NCBI RefSeq assembly: GCF_900107155.1 | Contig: NZ_FNOX01000002.1 | Span: 186,001 to 250,000 of the forward strand | Length of the DNA stretch: 64,000 bases | Reading direction: 5' to 3' | DNA from: Pseudomonas salomonii | GTDB taxonomy: Bacteria > Pseudomonadota > Gammaproteobacteria > Pseudomonadales > Pseudomonadaceae | Shown here: positions 8,617 through 16,476 of the stretch, in pieces | How the letters are laid out: the number at the start of each line of letters is the position of its first letter | Numbering within the stretch: the first letter of the stretch is position 1 | Position numbers and translations under genes: made by a program | The notes under the pieces: generated by a model | What the model saw: only the letters and a program-made list of their open reading frames with translations | Told to the model about the DNA's origin: nothing | The model's database searches: none

Positions 8617-9312
8617 TTATTGGTTTTTGACTAATACCGGCTCGGCGCGGTACTGGTCGGGGAACAGTTTCTTGAGTTGCGCCACCTTGGGCAAATCATT
8701 GATCACGATGTAAGGGTAAGACGGGTTCTCGGTCAGAAAGTCCTGGTGATAGGACTCCGCCGGATAAAACGTCTTGCCCGTCTCGACCAGGGTCACGATC
8801 GGCTTGTCGAAGGCTTTGGCGGCGTCCAACTGGGCGATATAGGCCTGGGCGACTTTTTGCTGTTCGGCATTTTGCGCGAAAATTTCCGAACGGTACTGGG
8901 TGCCGCTGTCCGGGCCCTGGCGGTTCAGTTCAGTGGGGTTATGGGCCACCGAGAAGTAGATCTGCAACAGCTTGCCGTAACTGACTTTGCTTGGGTCGTA
9001 AGTCACCGACACCGACTCGGCGTGGCCGGTATCGCCGTCGCTGACCGACTCGTACTGGGCCGTGTTTGCCGCGCCGCCGTCATAGCCGGACACGGCGTTT
9101 TTCACGCCTTGCACATGCTGGAACACGCCTTGCACACCCCAGAAGCAACCACCGGCGAACACCGCGGTTTGCAGGTTACCGGACTCGGCGGGCAGGTCCA
9201 TGGCCGGTGGTGCGATCATCACCGCGTCATCGGCACCACCGAAGGAGAACGCCGAGCTTTGGCCGACGAAAGCGGCGAAGGCCAGCGCGGGGAAAAATTT
9301 GAGCAGCTTCAT
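8617..9312 (-). CDS. msrA: Periplasmic peptide-methionine (S)-S-oxide reductase MsrA
   Basis: 231 residues. The start at 9312 is preceded by GGAG and gives an N-terminal export signal (MKLLKFFPALAFAAFVGQSS); the frame stays open further upstream but runs into a REPIN. The catalytic motif GGCFWG is at residues 55-60 (Cys56), followed by YDGG and YHQDFL, typical of MsrA. Function by family: reduces the S-epimer of methionine sulfoxide in proteins, here in the periplasm. It is last in the group msrB - DipZ-like - msrA on this strand, and the DipZ-like protein would supply electrons. A REPIN separates it from the DipZ-like gene. Confidence 0.5.
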   Translation of the reverse strand: MKLLKFFPALAFAAFVGQSSAFSFGGADDAVMIAPPAMDLPAESGNLQTAVFAGGCFWGVQGVFQHVQGVKNAVSGYDGGAANTAQYESVSDGDTGHAESVSVTYDPSKVSYGKLLQIYFSVAHNPTELNRQGPDSGTQYRSEIFAQNAEQQKVAQAYIAQLDAAKAFDKPIVTLVETGKTFYPAESYHQDFLTENPSYPYIVINDLPKVAQLKKLFPDQYRAEPVLVKNQ

Positions 9313-9351
9313 CACATTCACTCCAATGCAACTGAATAAACAGGGCCAAAA

Positions 9352-9440
9352 TGTGGGAGCGGGCTTGCTCGCGAATGCGGTCCAACAGTCACAAAAGCTT
9401 TGGCGGATCGAACGCTTTCGCGAGCAAGCCCGCTCCCACA
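9352..9440. repeat. REPIN (REP doublet), copy 1
   Basis: Inverted arms TGTGGGAGCGGGCTTGCTCG and CGAGCAAGCCCGCTCCCACA about 49 bp apart, each with its own REP hairpin. It lies between the DipZ-like gene and msrA. Further copies: 20629, 41658 and 45141. Confidence 0.5.
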
Positions 9441-9468
9441 CTGATTGGGTTATCACTTCATGTCAGGC

Positions 9469-11229
9469 TTAGCCGAAGGTGAAGGCATACGCCGACACAT
9501 GCGGGTCGAGAAATTCGATGCTGAACGTGCGGTCTTTAACGCCGGCTGGCTGACGCACCAACTGGTACAGACGCTGCTCGGTCACCGTGCCACTGCCATC
9601 CGGCGCCACATCGGTGCCATGAGCATCGCCGGGCGCCTGGCCATCAATCGTCACCTTAAAGCGCACCGGCTTGCCATCGGCGCCAGGCCCCAGCACCAGG
9701 TGCAGGTCACGGGCATGAAAGCGGTAAACCACACGCCCACCGGCCTGGTCGAGGGTGGCTTGCTGGCCGCCGACATTCCATGGGCCTTCCAGGGTCCAGT
9801 TGTTCAGGGCCAGGTGGCCGGCCGCCGGGTAATTCACGACTTTGTCGGTGCCTAAGGTGCCGGCAGTGACGAAATTTTCCGCACGCTGAAAGCCCAGGTA
9901 GGTTTCCGGCGATTGCACCTCGTTCATGTCCGGCGCCTGCTGCACACCCTTGGCATCAGCCTCGATCAAGCCACCGGCGACGTGGCTTGCACCGGCCTCA
10001 CGCAGCAGTTGCTGAATCACCCGCTCCGACTCGGCGTAGTCGCCTTCACCGAAGTGGTGATAACGAATCTGGCCCTTGGCATCGGCGAAGTAATGCGCCG
10101 GCCAGTATTGGTTGTTGAAGGCGCGCCAGATCTTGTAGTTGTTGTCGATCGCCACCGGGTAGGTGATGCCCAGGTCTTTCATGGCCTTGGTGACGTTATT
10201 CACATCGCGTTCAAAGGCAAACTCCGGGGCGTGTACGCCGATCACCACCAAACCCTGGTCTTTGTATTTCTCGGCCCAGGCTTTGACGTACGGCAAGGTG
10301 CGCAGGCAGTTGATGCAGGAGTAGGTCCAGAAATCCACCAGCACCACTTTGCCCTTAAGGGCCTCGGCCGTCAGCGGCGGGCTGTTAAGCCATTGCACCG
10401 CGCCCTCCAGCGGCGGCAGCGTGCCTTCGATCGGCAGTGTGTCGCTGTGGTTGGCCGCCGCCATCATGGCGCCACCGGCCATCATCGCCCCGCTCTTCTG
10501 TGCAGGCTTGGCGCTCAATTGATCCACCAGGCTTTGTTCCAGGCCGCCGGTTGAGGCGGTCGACAAGCGTGACAGCACGCCCGTGTCCAGGCCCAGGGCG
10601 ATGGCAGCCACACCGGCCAGCATCAGCGCACCCAGGCCACGGCGCAGCCATTCACCGGCGCCGAGGGATTTTTTCATCAAGCCAAAGACTTTACCGCCGA
10701 CCAGCAAGGCCAGGGCCAGGGAGGTGGCAGCCCCGGCGGCGTAAGCCAGCAAGAGCAAGGTAGTGCCGATGCTGGCCCCTTGCAGCGCGGCGCCGGTCAG
10801 CACCAGCCCCAAAATGGGCCCGGCGCAGGGTGCCCAGAGCAAACCGGTGGCCACGCCGATCAGGAACGACGCGCCCGGACGCGGTTTGGCATCGGCCCCG
10901 GCGGCTTCCGACAAGCGACTGCCGGCGGCCACCAAGGGCCGCGTCAGGCGCTCCGACAGGTGCGGCAGCAACAGCGTGAGCCCGAACAGGGCAACGCACA
11001 GCAACGCGAGCCAACGCCCGTATTGATTGACTTGCACCACCCAACCGCCGCCCACCGCAGCCAGTGAGGCCACCAGGGCGAATGTCACCGCCATCCCCGC
11101 TAACAGCGGCAAGCCACTGCGCATAAACGGCTGCCCGGTGCGAGCGAAGACAAAAGGCAGAACAGGCAGGATGCACGGGCTGACAATTGTCAGCACGCCG
11201 CCCAGATACGCGAGAACCAGCAGCCACAT
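9469..11229 (-). CDS. DipZ-like thiol-redox protein (CcdA/DsbD membrane domain + thioredoxin domain)
   Basis: 586 residues from the ATG at 11229. Domain 1 (about 1-240): CcdA/DsbD-type membrane core with the conserved cysteines in VSPCILP (Cys19) and WAPCAGPILG. Domain 2 (about 275-420): TlpA/AhpC-like thioredoxin domain with SCINC (Cys305, Cys308). Domain 3 (about 440-586): beta-rich C-terminal domain as in DipZ (TLEGPWNVGGQQA...). By family it carries electrons from cytoplasmic thioredoxin across the inner membrane to periplasmic thiols. Lying between msrB and msrA, it most likely recycles both enzymes. Start choice: 26 upstream in-frame codons lack a ribosome binding site and family similarity. 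Confidence 0.5.
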   Translation of the reverse strand: MWLLVLAYLGGVLTIVSPCILPVLPFVFARTGQPFMRSGLPLLAGMAVTFALVASLAAVGGGWVVQVNQYGRWLALLCVALFGLTLLLPHLSERLTRPLVAAGSRLSEAAGADAKPRPGASFLIGVATGLLWAPCAGPILGLVLTGAALQGASIGTTLLLLAYAAGAATSLALALLVGGKVFGLMKKSLGAGEWLRRGLGALMLAGVAAIALGLDTGVLSRLSTASTGGLEQSLVDQLSAKPAQKSGAMMAGGAMMAAANHSDTLPIEGTLPPLEGAVQWLNSPPLTAEALKGKVVLVDFWTYSCINCLRTLPYVKAWAEKYKDQGLVVIGVHAPEFAFERDVNNVTKAMKDLGITYPVAIDNNYKIWRAFNNQYWPAHYFADAKGQIRYHHFGEGDYAESERVIQQLLREAGASHVAGGLIEADAKGVQQAPDMNEVQSPETYLGFQRAENFVTAGTLGTDKVVNYPAAGHLALNNWTLEGPWNVGGQQATLDQAGGRVVYRFHARDLHLVLGPGADGKPVRFKVTIDGQAPGDAHGTDVAPDGSGTVTEQRLYQLVRQPAGVKDRTFSIEFLDPHVSAYAFTFG

Positions 11230-11267
11230 GGGATCGACCCTTATACGAATTAAAAATAGACATCGGC

Positions 11268-11768
11268 TTAAGCCGCCGTAAACGTCATGGCGACGCCATT
11301 CATGCAATAGCGCAGCCCGGTAGGCGCCGGGCCGTCGTCAAATACGTGGCCTTGATGGCCACCGCAACGGCGGCAGTGGATTTCCTTGCGCACCACGCCA
11401 TAGGCAGTGTCGACATGGCTGGCGACCGCGTTGTCCAGCGGCTGCCAGAAGCTTGGCCAGCCGGTGTGGCTGTCAAACTTGGTGGTCGAGGAGAACAGCG
11501 GCAATGCGCAACCGGCACAGGCAAAGGTGCCGGCACGGTGTTCATCATTGAGTGCGCTGCTGTAAGGGCGTTCGGTGCCCTCCTCACGCAGCACGTCGAA
11601 TTGCTCGGCCGTCAGCACGCTGCGCCACTGGGCTTCGGTGTGGTTGACCTCAAAGGTCTCGGCCGCTTCGACCTCGGTGACCATGTTCAGCTGTTTCAGC
11701 AGGCCTCCGGCCAGGACGGCGACGCCCAGGCCACCACCGGCCAGCAGCATTTGTCGACGTGAGTACAT
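11268..11768 (-). CDS. msrB: Exported peptide-methionine (R)-S-oxide reductase MsrB
   Basis: 166 residues from the ATG at 11768, preceded by GAGGAGAACGCC. The N-terminus MYSRRQMLLAGGGLGVAVLAG has a twin-arginine-like SRRQM motif and a hydrophobic stretch, suggesting Tat export or a membrane anchor. Zinc cysteines: CAGC (84/87) and CRRC (132/135). Catalytic RYCMN has Cys155. Function: reduces the R-epimer of methionine sulfoxide. First gene of the group, 38 bp before the DipZ-like gene and divergent from the two-component system, with 140 bp between the start codons that presumably holds both promoters. Confidence 0.5.
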   Translation of the reverse strand: MYSRRQMLLAGGGLGVAVLAGGLLKQLNMVTEVEAAETFEVNHTEAQWRSVLTAEQFDVLREEGTERPYSSALNDEHRAGTFACAGCALPLFSSTTKFDSHTGWPSFWQPLDNAVASHVDTAYGVVRKEIHCRRCGGHQGHVFDDGPAPTGLRYCMNGVAMTFTAA

Positions 11769-11908
11769 GGCGTTCTCCTCAATGAGCAATGTCGCCATCC
11801 TGAGCCTTGGACGGTCGCGAAATCCTCACGCAGAGTTAAACAATTCGTGATAACTACACTGTGTCAAAACCCGCACAATGCGCGGACTACAAGCAAAGGT
11901 TTTCTGTT

Positions 11909-12619
11909 ATGGATCAGCCCAAACGTGTCCTGGTGGTCGAGGACGATGCCCATATTGCTGACTTGATCTGCCTGCACCTGCGCGACGAGCAGTTCGAGGT
12001 GGTGCACAGCGCCGACGGCACCGAAGGCCTGGGCCTGCTCGAGCAAGGTGGCTGGGATGCGCTGATCCTCGACCTGATGCTGCCCGGCGTCGATGGCCTG
12101 GAGATCTGCCGCCGTGCCCGCGCCATGGCGCGCTACACACCGATCATCATCACCAGCGCACGTTCCAGCGAGCTGCACCGCATCCTCGGCCTGGAGCTGG
12201 GCGCCGACGACTACTTGGCCAAGCCGTTCTCGATGCCGGAGCTGGTGGCACGGGTCAAGGCCCTGTTGCGCCGGGTCGACGCCATGGCGCGTAACCTGAA
12301 GATGGACGCCGGCAGCCTTGAGCTGGGCGCGTTGTTCATCAACCCGCTGACCCGTGACGCCACCCTGCAAGGCCAGCGCCTGGACCTCACGCCGCGCGAA
12401 TTCGACCTGCTGTACTTCTTTGCCCGCCAGCCCGGCACAGTCTTTTCGCGCATGGACCTGCTCAACGCGGTGTGGGGCTACAGCCACGAAGGCTACGAGC
12501 ACACCGTGAACACCCATATCAACCGGCTGCGCGCCAAGGTCGAGGTCGACCCGGCCAACCCGGCGCGCATCCTCACGGTGTGGGGCCGTGGCTACAAATT
12601 CGCCGAGAGCGCGCCATGA
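11909..12619 (+). CDS. OmpR-family response regulator
   Basis: 236 residues from the ATG at 11909. The receiver domain (about 6-120) has acidic residues VVEDD, phospho-acceptor Asp55 (LILDLMLPG) and the switch Lys in YLAKPFS. The C-terminal winged helix (about 140-235) has LTPREFDLLYFFARQPGTVF and HINRLRAKVE. A DNA-binding transcription factor activated by the kinase encoded next, with which it shares an ATGA stop/start overlap. Divergent orientation to msrB suggests it controls the methionine-sulfoxide repair genes; this is inference. Confidence 0.5.
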   Translation: MDQPKRVLVVEDDAHIADLICLHLRDEQFEVVHSADGTEGLGLLEQGGWDALILDLMLPGVDGLEICRRARAMARYTPIIITSARSSELHRILGLELGADDYLAKPFSMPELVARVKALLRRVDAMARNLKMDAGSLELGALFINPLTRDATLQGQRLDLTPREFDLLYFFARQPGTVFSRMDLLNAVWGYSHEGYEHTVNTHINRLRAKVEVDPANPARILTVWGRGYKFAESAP

Positions 12620-14082
12620 AGCTGACCCTGACCCAACGCCTGTCGGTGGTGTTTGCCGTGTTGCTGGTGATCTGCAGCGGCACCTCGGCCTGGCTGCAGG
12701 TGCGCTCCAACCACATGCATGAACTGGAAGTGGTGCAAGGTCTGTCCCGCGACCTGGCGGCGCACATTGCCCGCGACACCCAACTGATGGACGCCGACGG
12801 CCTCAAGCCGGATGCCGTGCGCAACCTGTTCAGCCAATTGATGCTGGTAAACCCAAGTGTCGAGGTGTACCTGCTTGATATCGACGGCCGCGTGGTCGGT
12901 AACGCCGCCCCCAGCGGGCATTTGCTGCGTGACCATGTGGACCTTGCGCCGGTTCGGCGCTTTCTCAGCGGCGCCATGCTGCCGATCCTTGGCGACGACC
13001 CGCGCAGCGTCGACGGGCGCAAAGTGTTCAGCGCTGCGCCGCTCAAGGCCAGCGGCCAGCAAACCGGTTTTCTGTACGTGGTGCTGCTGGGCGAAGCCCA
13101 TGATGTGTACGACGCCAAGGACGCCACCGGCATGGCCTTGAAGATCGCCCTGTGGTCCATCGGCCTGATCGCCCTGCTCTGCCTGATGGCTGGCCTGCTT
13201 GCCTTTGCCTGGATCACCCGGCCACTGCGTCAACTGACCGACAAGGTCGGCCGGTTCGACATCAACGGCGCGCCGAAAGCCACCGAAACCAGCGCGCCTG
13301 AACTCGACAGCGGCGATGAAATCGCGGTGCTCGATCACGCCTTCGTGCAGATGCAAAACCGCCTGGGCGAACAATGGCGCGCCATTACCCACCAGGATCA
13401 GGAACGCCGCGAGATGGTCGCCAATATTTCCCACGACCTGCGCACACCACTGGCGTCCTTGCATGGTTACCTGGAAACCCTGTCCCTCAAGGACGCGAGC
13501 CTGAGCCCCGAAGAACGCCGGCGCTACCTCGGCATCGCCCTGGACCAGAGCCGCAAGGTCGGCGGGCTGGCCCAGTCACTGCTGGAGCTGGTGCGCCTGG
13601 AGCATGGTTTTGTGCAGCCGGTGATTGAGGGCTTTTCGCTGCCGGATCTGGTGCAGGACATCTTCCAGAAGTTCGAACTCACCGCCGAAGCCCGCGCCAT
13701 TACCCTCACCGCCACGCTACCGCCCAAAGTGCCGACGGTGTTGGCCGACCTGGGGTTGATCGAGCGGGTACTCACCAACCTGCTGGACAATGCGCTGCGC
13801 CATACGCCGGTGAATGGCGAAGTCGAGGTGATCCTGGCCCCCGAGGGCGGTGCCGTGGCGGTCACCGTCAGCGACAGCGGCCCGGGAATCGATGCCGAGC
13901 TGCGCGAAGGCTTGTTCCTGCGCGCGTTCACCATCGGCGGCGCACGCCGCGATGGCGGCCTGGGCCTGCGCATCGTGCACCGCATTCTGCAATTGCATGG
14001 GCGCAGCATCCAGTTGGTGGAACGCCCTGGGCACGGTGCAACCTTCAGGTTCTCCCTGGAAACCCGCGCATCCGTGCGTTGA
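12616..14082 (+). CDS. Sensor histidine kinase
   Basis: 488 residues; the ATG overlaps the regulator's stop (ATGA), so the pair is translationally coupled. Layout: membrane helix (about 10-30), periplasmic sensor region (about 31-170), second helix (about 177-199), HAMP linker, HisKA domain with ANISHDLRTPLASLHGYLE (phospho-acceptor His273), and HATPase with NLLDNALRHTP (N box, about 388) and SGPGID / GGLGLRI (G boxes). By context it may sense oxidative or chlorine stress in the envelope, as other pairs next to msr genes do; the signal itself is not visible in the sequence. Confidence 0.5.
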   Translation: MKLTLTQRLSVVFAVLLVICSGTSAWLQVRSNHMHELEVVQGLSRDLAAHIARDTQLMDADGLKPDAVRNLFSQLMLVNPSVEVYLLDIDGRVVGNAAPSGHLLRDHVDLAPVRRFLSGAMLPILGDDPRSVDGRKVFSAAPLKASGQQTGFLYVVLLGEAHDVYDAKDATGMALKIALWSIGLIALLCLMAGLLAFAWITRPLRQLTDKVGRFDINGAPKATETSAPELDSGDEIAVLDHAFVQMQNRLGEQWRAITHQDQERREMVANISHDLRTPLASLHGYLETLSLKDASLSPEERRRYLGIALDQSRKVGGLAQSLLELVRLEHGFVQPVIEGFSLPDLVQDIFQKFELTAEARAITLTATLPPKVPTVLADLGLIERVLTNLLDNALRHTPVNGEVEVILAPEGGAVAVTVSDSGPGIDAELREGLFLRAFTIGGARRDGGLGLRIVHRILQLHGRSIQLVERPGHGATFRFSLETRASVR

Positions 14083-14092
14083 CTGGCTTTCC

Positions 14093-14179
14093 TGTGGGAG
14101 CTGGCTTGCCTGCGATGCAGACACCTCGGTGTACCTGACACACCGAGGTGTCTGCATCGCAGGCAAGCCAGCTCCCACA
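14093..14179. repeat. Perfect 40-bp inverted repeat with 7-nt loop (variant REPIN, probable two-way terminator)
   Basis: Arms 14093-14132 and 14140-14179 are exact reverse complements over 40 bp; the loop is ACCTGAC. The outer 20 bp (TGTGGGAGCTGGCTTGCCTG) is a variant of the REP core seen in the other copies. It lies between the convergent kinase and helicase genes, where it could end transcription from both sides. Confidence 0.5.
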
Positions 14180-14217
14180 TTTTCCACCGAGTTCGGCCTG
14201 AACTAATGTTCCAGCCG

Positions 14218-16476
14218 TTACATCCCTTCCACCGCCCACCAGCGCGGCAACAACTGCCGCACACGGGCTTCGCCAAAGCGGTCATCGATCAACATCACCA
14301 CGCCCCGATCCTGCTGGCTGCGGATCACCCTGCCTGCCGCCTGCACGACCTTTTGAATGCCGGGGTACAAATAGGTGTAGTCGTAACCCGCGCCGAAAAT
14401 CGCGCCCATGCGCGCTTTCATCTGCTCGTTGACCGGGTTGAGCTGCGGCAAGCCCAGTGTGGCGATAAACGCGCCGATCAAGCGTGTGCCGGGCAAATCG
14501 ATGCCTTCGCCAAACGCGCCGCCCAGCACCGCAAAGCCGATGCCCCGGCTGTGCTGGGTGAACTGGTCCAGAAACCCTTGGCGCTCGGCCTCGGCCATGC
14601 CGCGTGACTGCAACCACAGCGCAATCTGCGGGTGCCGCTCGGCCATCAACTGCGCCACCTGTTGCAGGTAATCAAAACTTGAGAAAAACGCCAGGTAGTT
14701 GCCCGGCTGCTTGGCAAACTGCTCGGCAATCAACTCGACAATCGGCGCCAGGGAGGCTTGGCGATGCACAAAACGCGTGGAGATGGCATCAATGATGCGC
14801 ACCTTCAGTTGCTCGGCCTGGAACGGCGACTCCACATCGATCCACGCGGTATCCCCAGGCAAACCGAGCAAGTCGGCGTAATAGTGGCGTGGGCTTAAGG
14901 TCGCGGAGAACAGCACACTGCTGCGGGCGGCGGTCAACCTGGGGCGGATGAATTCGGCGGGCACCACGTTGCGCAGGCACAGGGTCGAGGCGCTGTGTTT
15001 GCCGAACTGGCGCTTGCTGATATCAAAGATGAAGTGTTCATTGAACAGCTCCGCCACCTTGGCAAACTGCAGCGCCTCGAAATAGAAGGCTTGCAGGTCG
15101 CCGCTGAGGGCTTCGGGGTGGTCGTTGAAATAATCGCCCATGGCGCTGCTGCACAGGCTCAAGGCCTGGAGCCATTTGTCGGGTTTGCCGGCGTAAGCCT
15201 GGTACGGCGCGAGCTGGTCCTTGTGCACGGCGTTCCATTCGCGGTTCAGGCGCTGCAAAGGTTTTTTCAGCGGCTGCGGGGCGCTGTCGCGCAGGGTCTT
15301 GAGGCTGTACTGGTCGAGGCTGGCGCTGTACATCGAGCGGGCGCGCTCCACCAGGTTGTGGGCCTCGTCCACCAGCACGACGGCGCGCCATTGGTTCAAC
15401 TGGGCCAGGCCGAACAGCATCGCGCCGAAGTCGAAATAGTAGTTGTAGTCGGCGACCACCAGGTCGGCCCAGCGCGCCATTTCCTGGCTCAGGTAATACG
15501 GGCACACCTCATGGGCCAATGCCACCTCGCGCAGGTTGCGCTGGTCCAGCAGGCGCACCTTGGACGCTGCCACGCGTGCCGCCGGCAAGCGATCATAAAA
15601 GCCCTTGGCCAACGGGCAGGAATCCCCATGGCAGGCTTTGTCCAGGTGCTCGCAGGCCTTGTCGCGCGCCACCAGTTCAAGCACGCGCAACGGCAAGTCG
15701 GGGCTGCTGGTGTAGAGCACGTGCGCGGCGTCGAGGGCCAGCTTGCGGCCGGGGGTCTTGGCGGTGAGGAAAAACACCTTGTCCAGCTGCTGCGGCGCCA
15801 ACGCCTTGAGCATCGGAAAGATCGTGCCGACGGTCTTGCCAATCCCGGTAGGCGCCTGGGCCATCAGACAACGGCCGGTGCTGACGGCCTTGTAGACCGA
15901 CTCGGCCAATGCACGCTGGCCGGTACGAAACGCGGCATGGGGAAACGCCAGGGCCTGGGCGGCATGGTTGCGCGCCTCGCGGTGCAACATTTCCTGGTGA
16001 GCCCAGCCGAGGAACAGCGCACATTGCCGGTTGAAGAACTGCTCAAGGTCGGCCGCTTGAAAACGCTGGTTCAGCAAGGTCTCGCCTTCGCCGACAATAT
16101 CGAAGTACACCAGCGTCAGGTCGATCGCTTGCAGGCCGAGTTTGTGGCACATCAGCCAGCCGTACACCTTGACCTGTGCCCAATGCAATTGGCGGTGGTT
16201 GGCGGGCTGGGCATCGAGGTCGCCGCGATAGGTTTTGACCTCTTCCAGGCGATTGCTGTCCGGGTCGTAGCCGTCTGCCCTGCCCCGCACCTTGAGCTGC
16301 TGGTACTCGCCTTCCAGCGCCACTTCATTCTGGTAATGGGCGCTGCGACGCGAGGCTACGGTGCGATGGCCGATGATGCCTTCCTGGGCGCTGGGCGACG
16401 GCGTAAAGCGCAGGTCCAGGTCGCCGACCTTGGCCGTGAACTCGCACAGCGCGCGCACCGCAACGTTGTAGCTCAA
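14218..16476 (-). CDS. DEAH-type DNA helicase (DinG/XPD-like) with N-terminal PD-(D/E)XK-like region
   Basis: 752 residues. The start is a TTG that overlaps the upstream gene's stop (TTGA), so translation is coupled. N-terminus (about 1-160): GRADGYDPDSNRLEEVKTY fits a PD-(D/E)XK nuclease-type motif. Helicase part: Walker A APTGIGKT (about 209-216); cysteines C..LDKACHGDSC and a later VCPYY, placed as in the iron-sulfur helicases XPD and DinG; Walker B VLVDEAHN; late GGAFGEGIDLPG and AAGRVIRSQQDRG. Predicted role: 5'-3' helicase for structured or damaged DNA, working with the FAN1-type nuclease encoded just upstream. Confidence 0.5.
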   Translation of the reverse strand: MSYNVAVRALCEFTAKVGDLDLRFTPSPSAQEGIIGHRTVASRRSAHYQNEVALEGEYQQLKVRGRADGYDPDSNRLEEVKTYRGDLDAQPANHRQLHWAQVKVYGWLMCHKLGLQAIDLTLVYFDIVGEGETLLNQRFQAADLEQFFNRQCALFLGWAHQEMLHREARNHAAQALAFPHAAFRTGQRALAESVYKAVSTGRCLMAQAPTGIGKTVGTIFPMLKALAPQQLDKVFFLTAKTPGRKLALDAAHVLYTSSPDLPLRVLELVARDKACEHLDKACHGDSCPLAKGFYDRLPAARVAASKVRLLDQRNLREVALAHEVCPYYLSQEMARWADLVVADYNYYFDFGAMLFGLAQLNQWRAVVLVDEAHNLVERARSMYSASLDQYSLKTLRDSAPQPLKKPLQRLNREWNAVHKDQLAPYQAYAGKPDKWLQALSLCSSAMGDYFNDHPEALSGDLQAFYFEALQFAKVAELFNEHFIFDISKRQFGKHSASTLCLRNVVPAEFIRPRLTAARSSVLFSATLSPRHYYADLLGLPGDTAWIDVESPFQAEQLKVRIIDAISTRFVHRQASLAPIVELIAEQFAKQPGNYLAFFSSFDYLQQVAQLMAERHPQIALWLQSRGMAEAERQGFLDQFTQHSRGIGFAVLGGAFGEGIDLPGTRLIGAFIATLGLPQLNPVNEQMKARMGAIFGAGYDYTYLYPGIQKVVQAAGRVIRSQQDRGVVMLIDDRFGEARVRQLLPRWWAVEGM

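Noticed and set aside
9313..9456. Upstream extension of msrA
   Set aside because: It is coded by the REPIN and would hide the export signal that begins at 9312.
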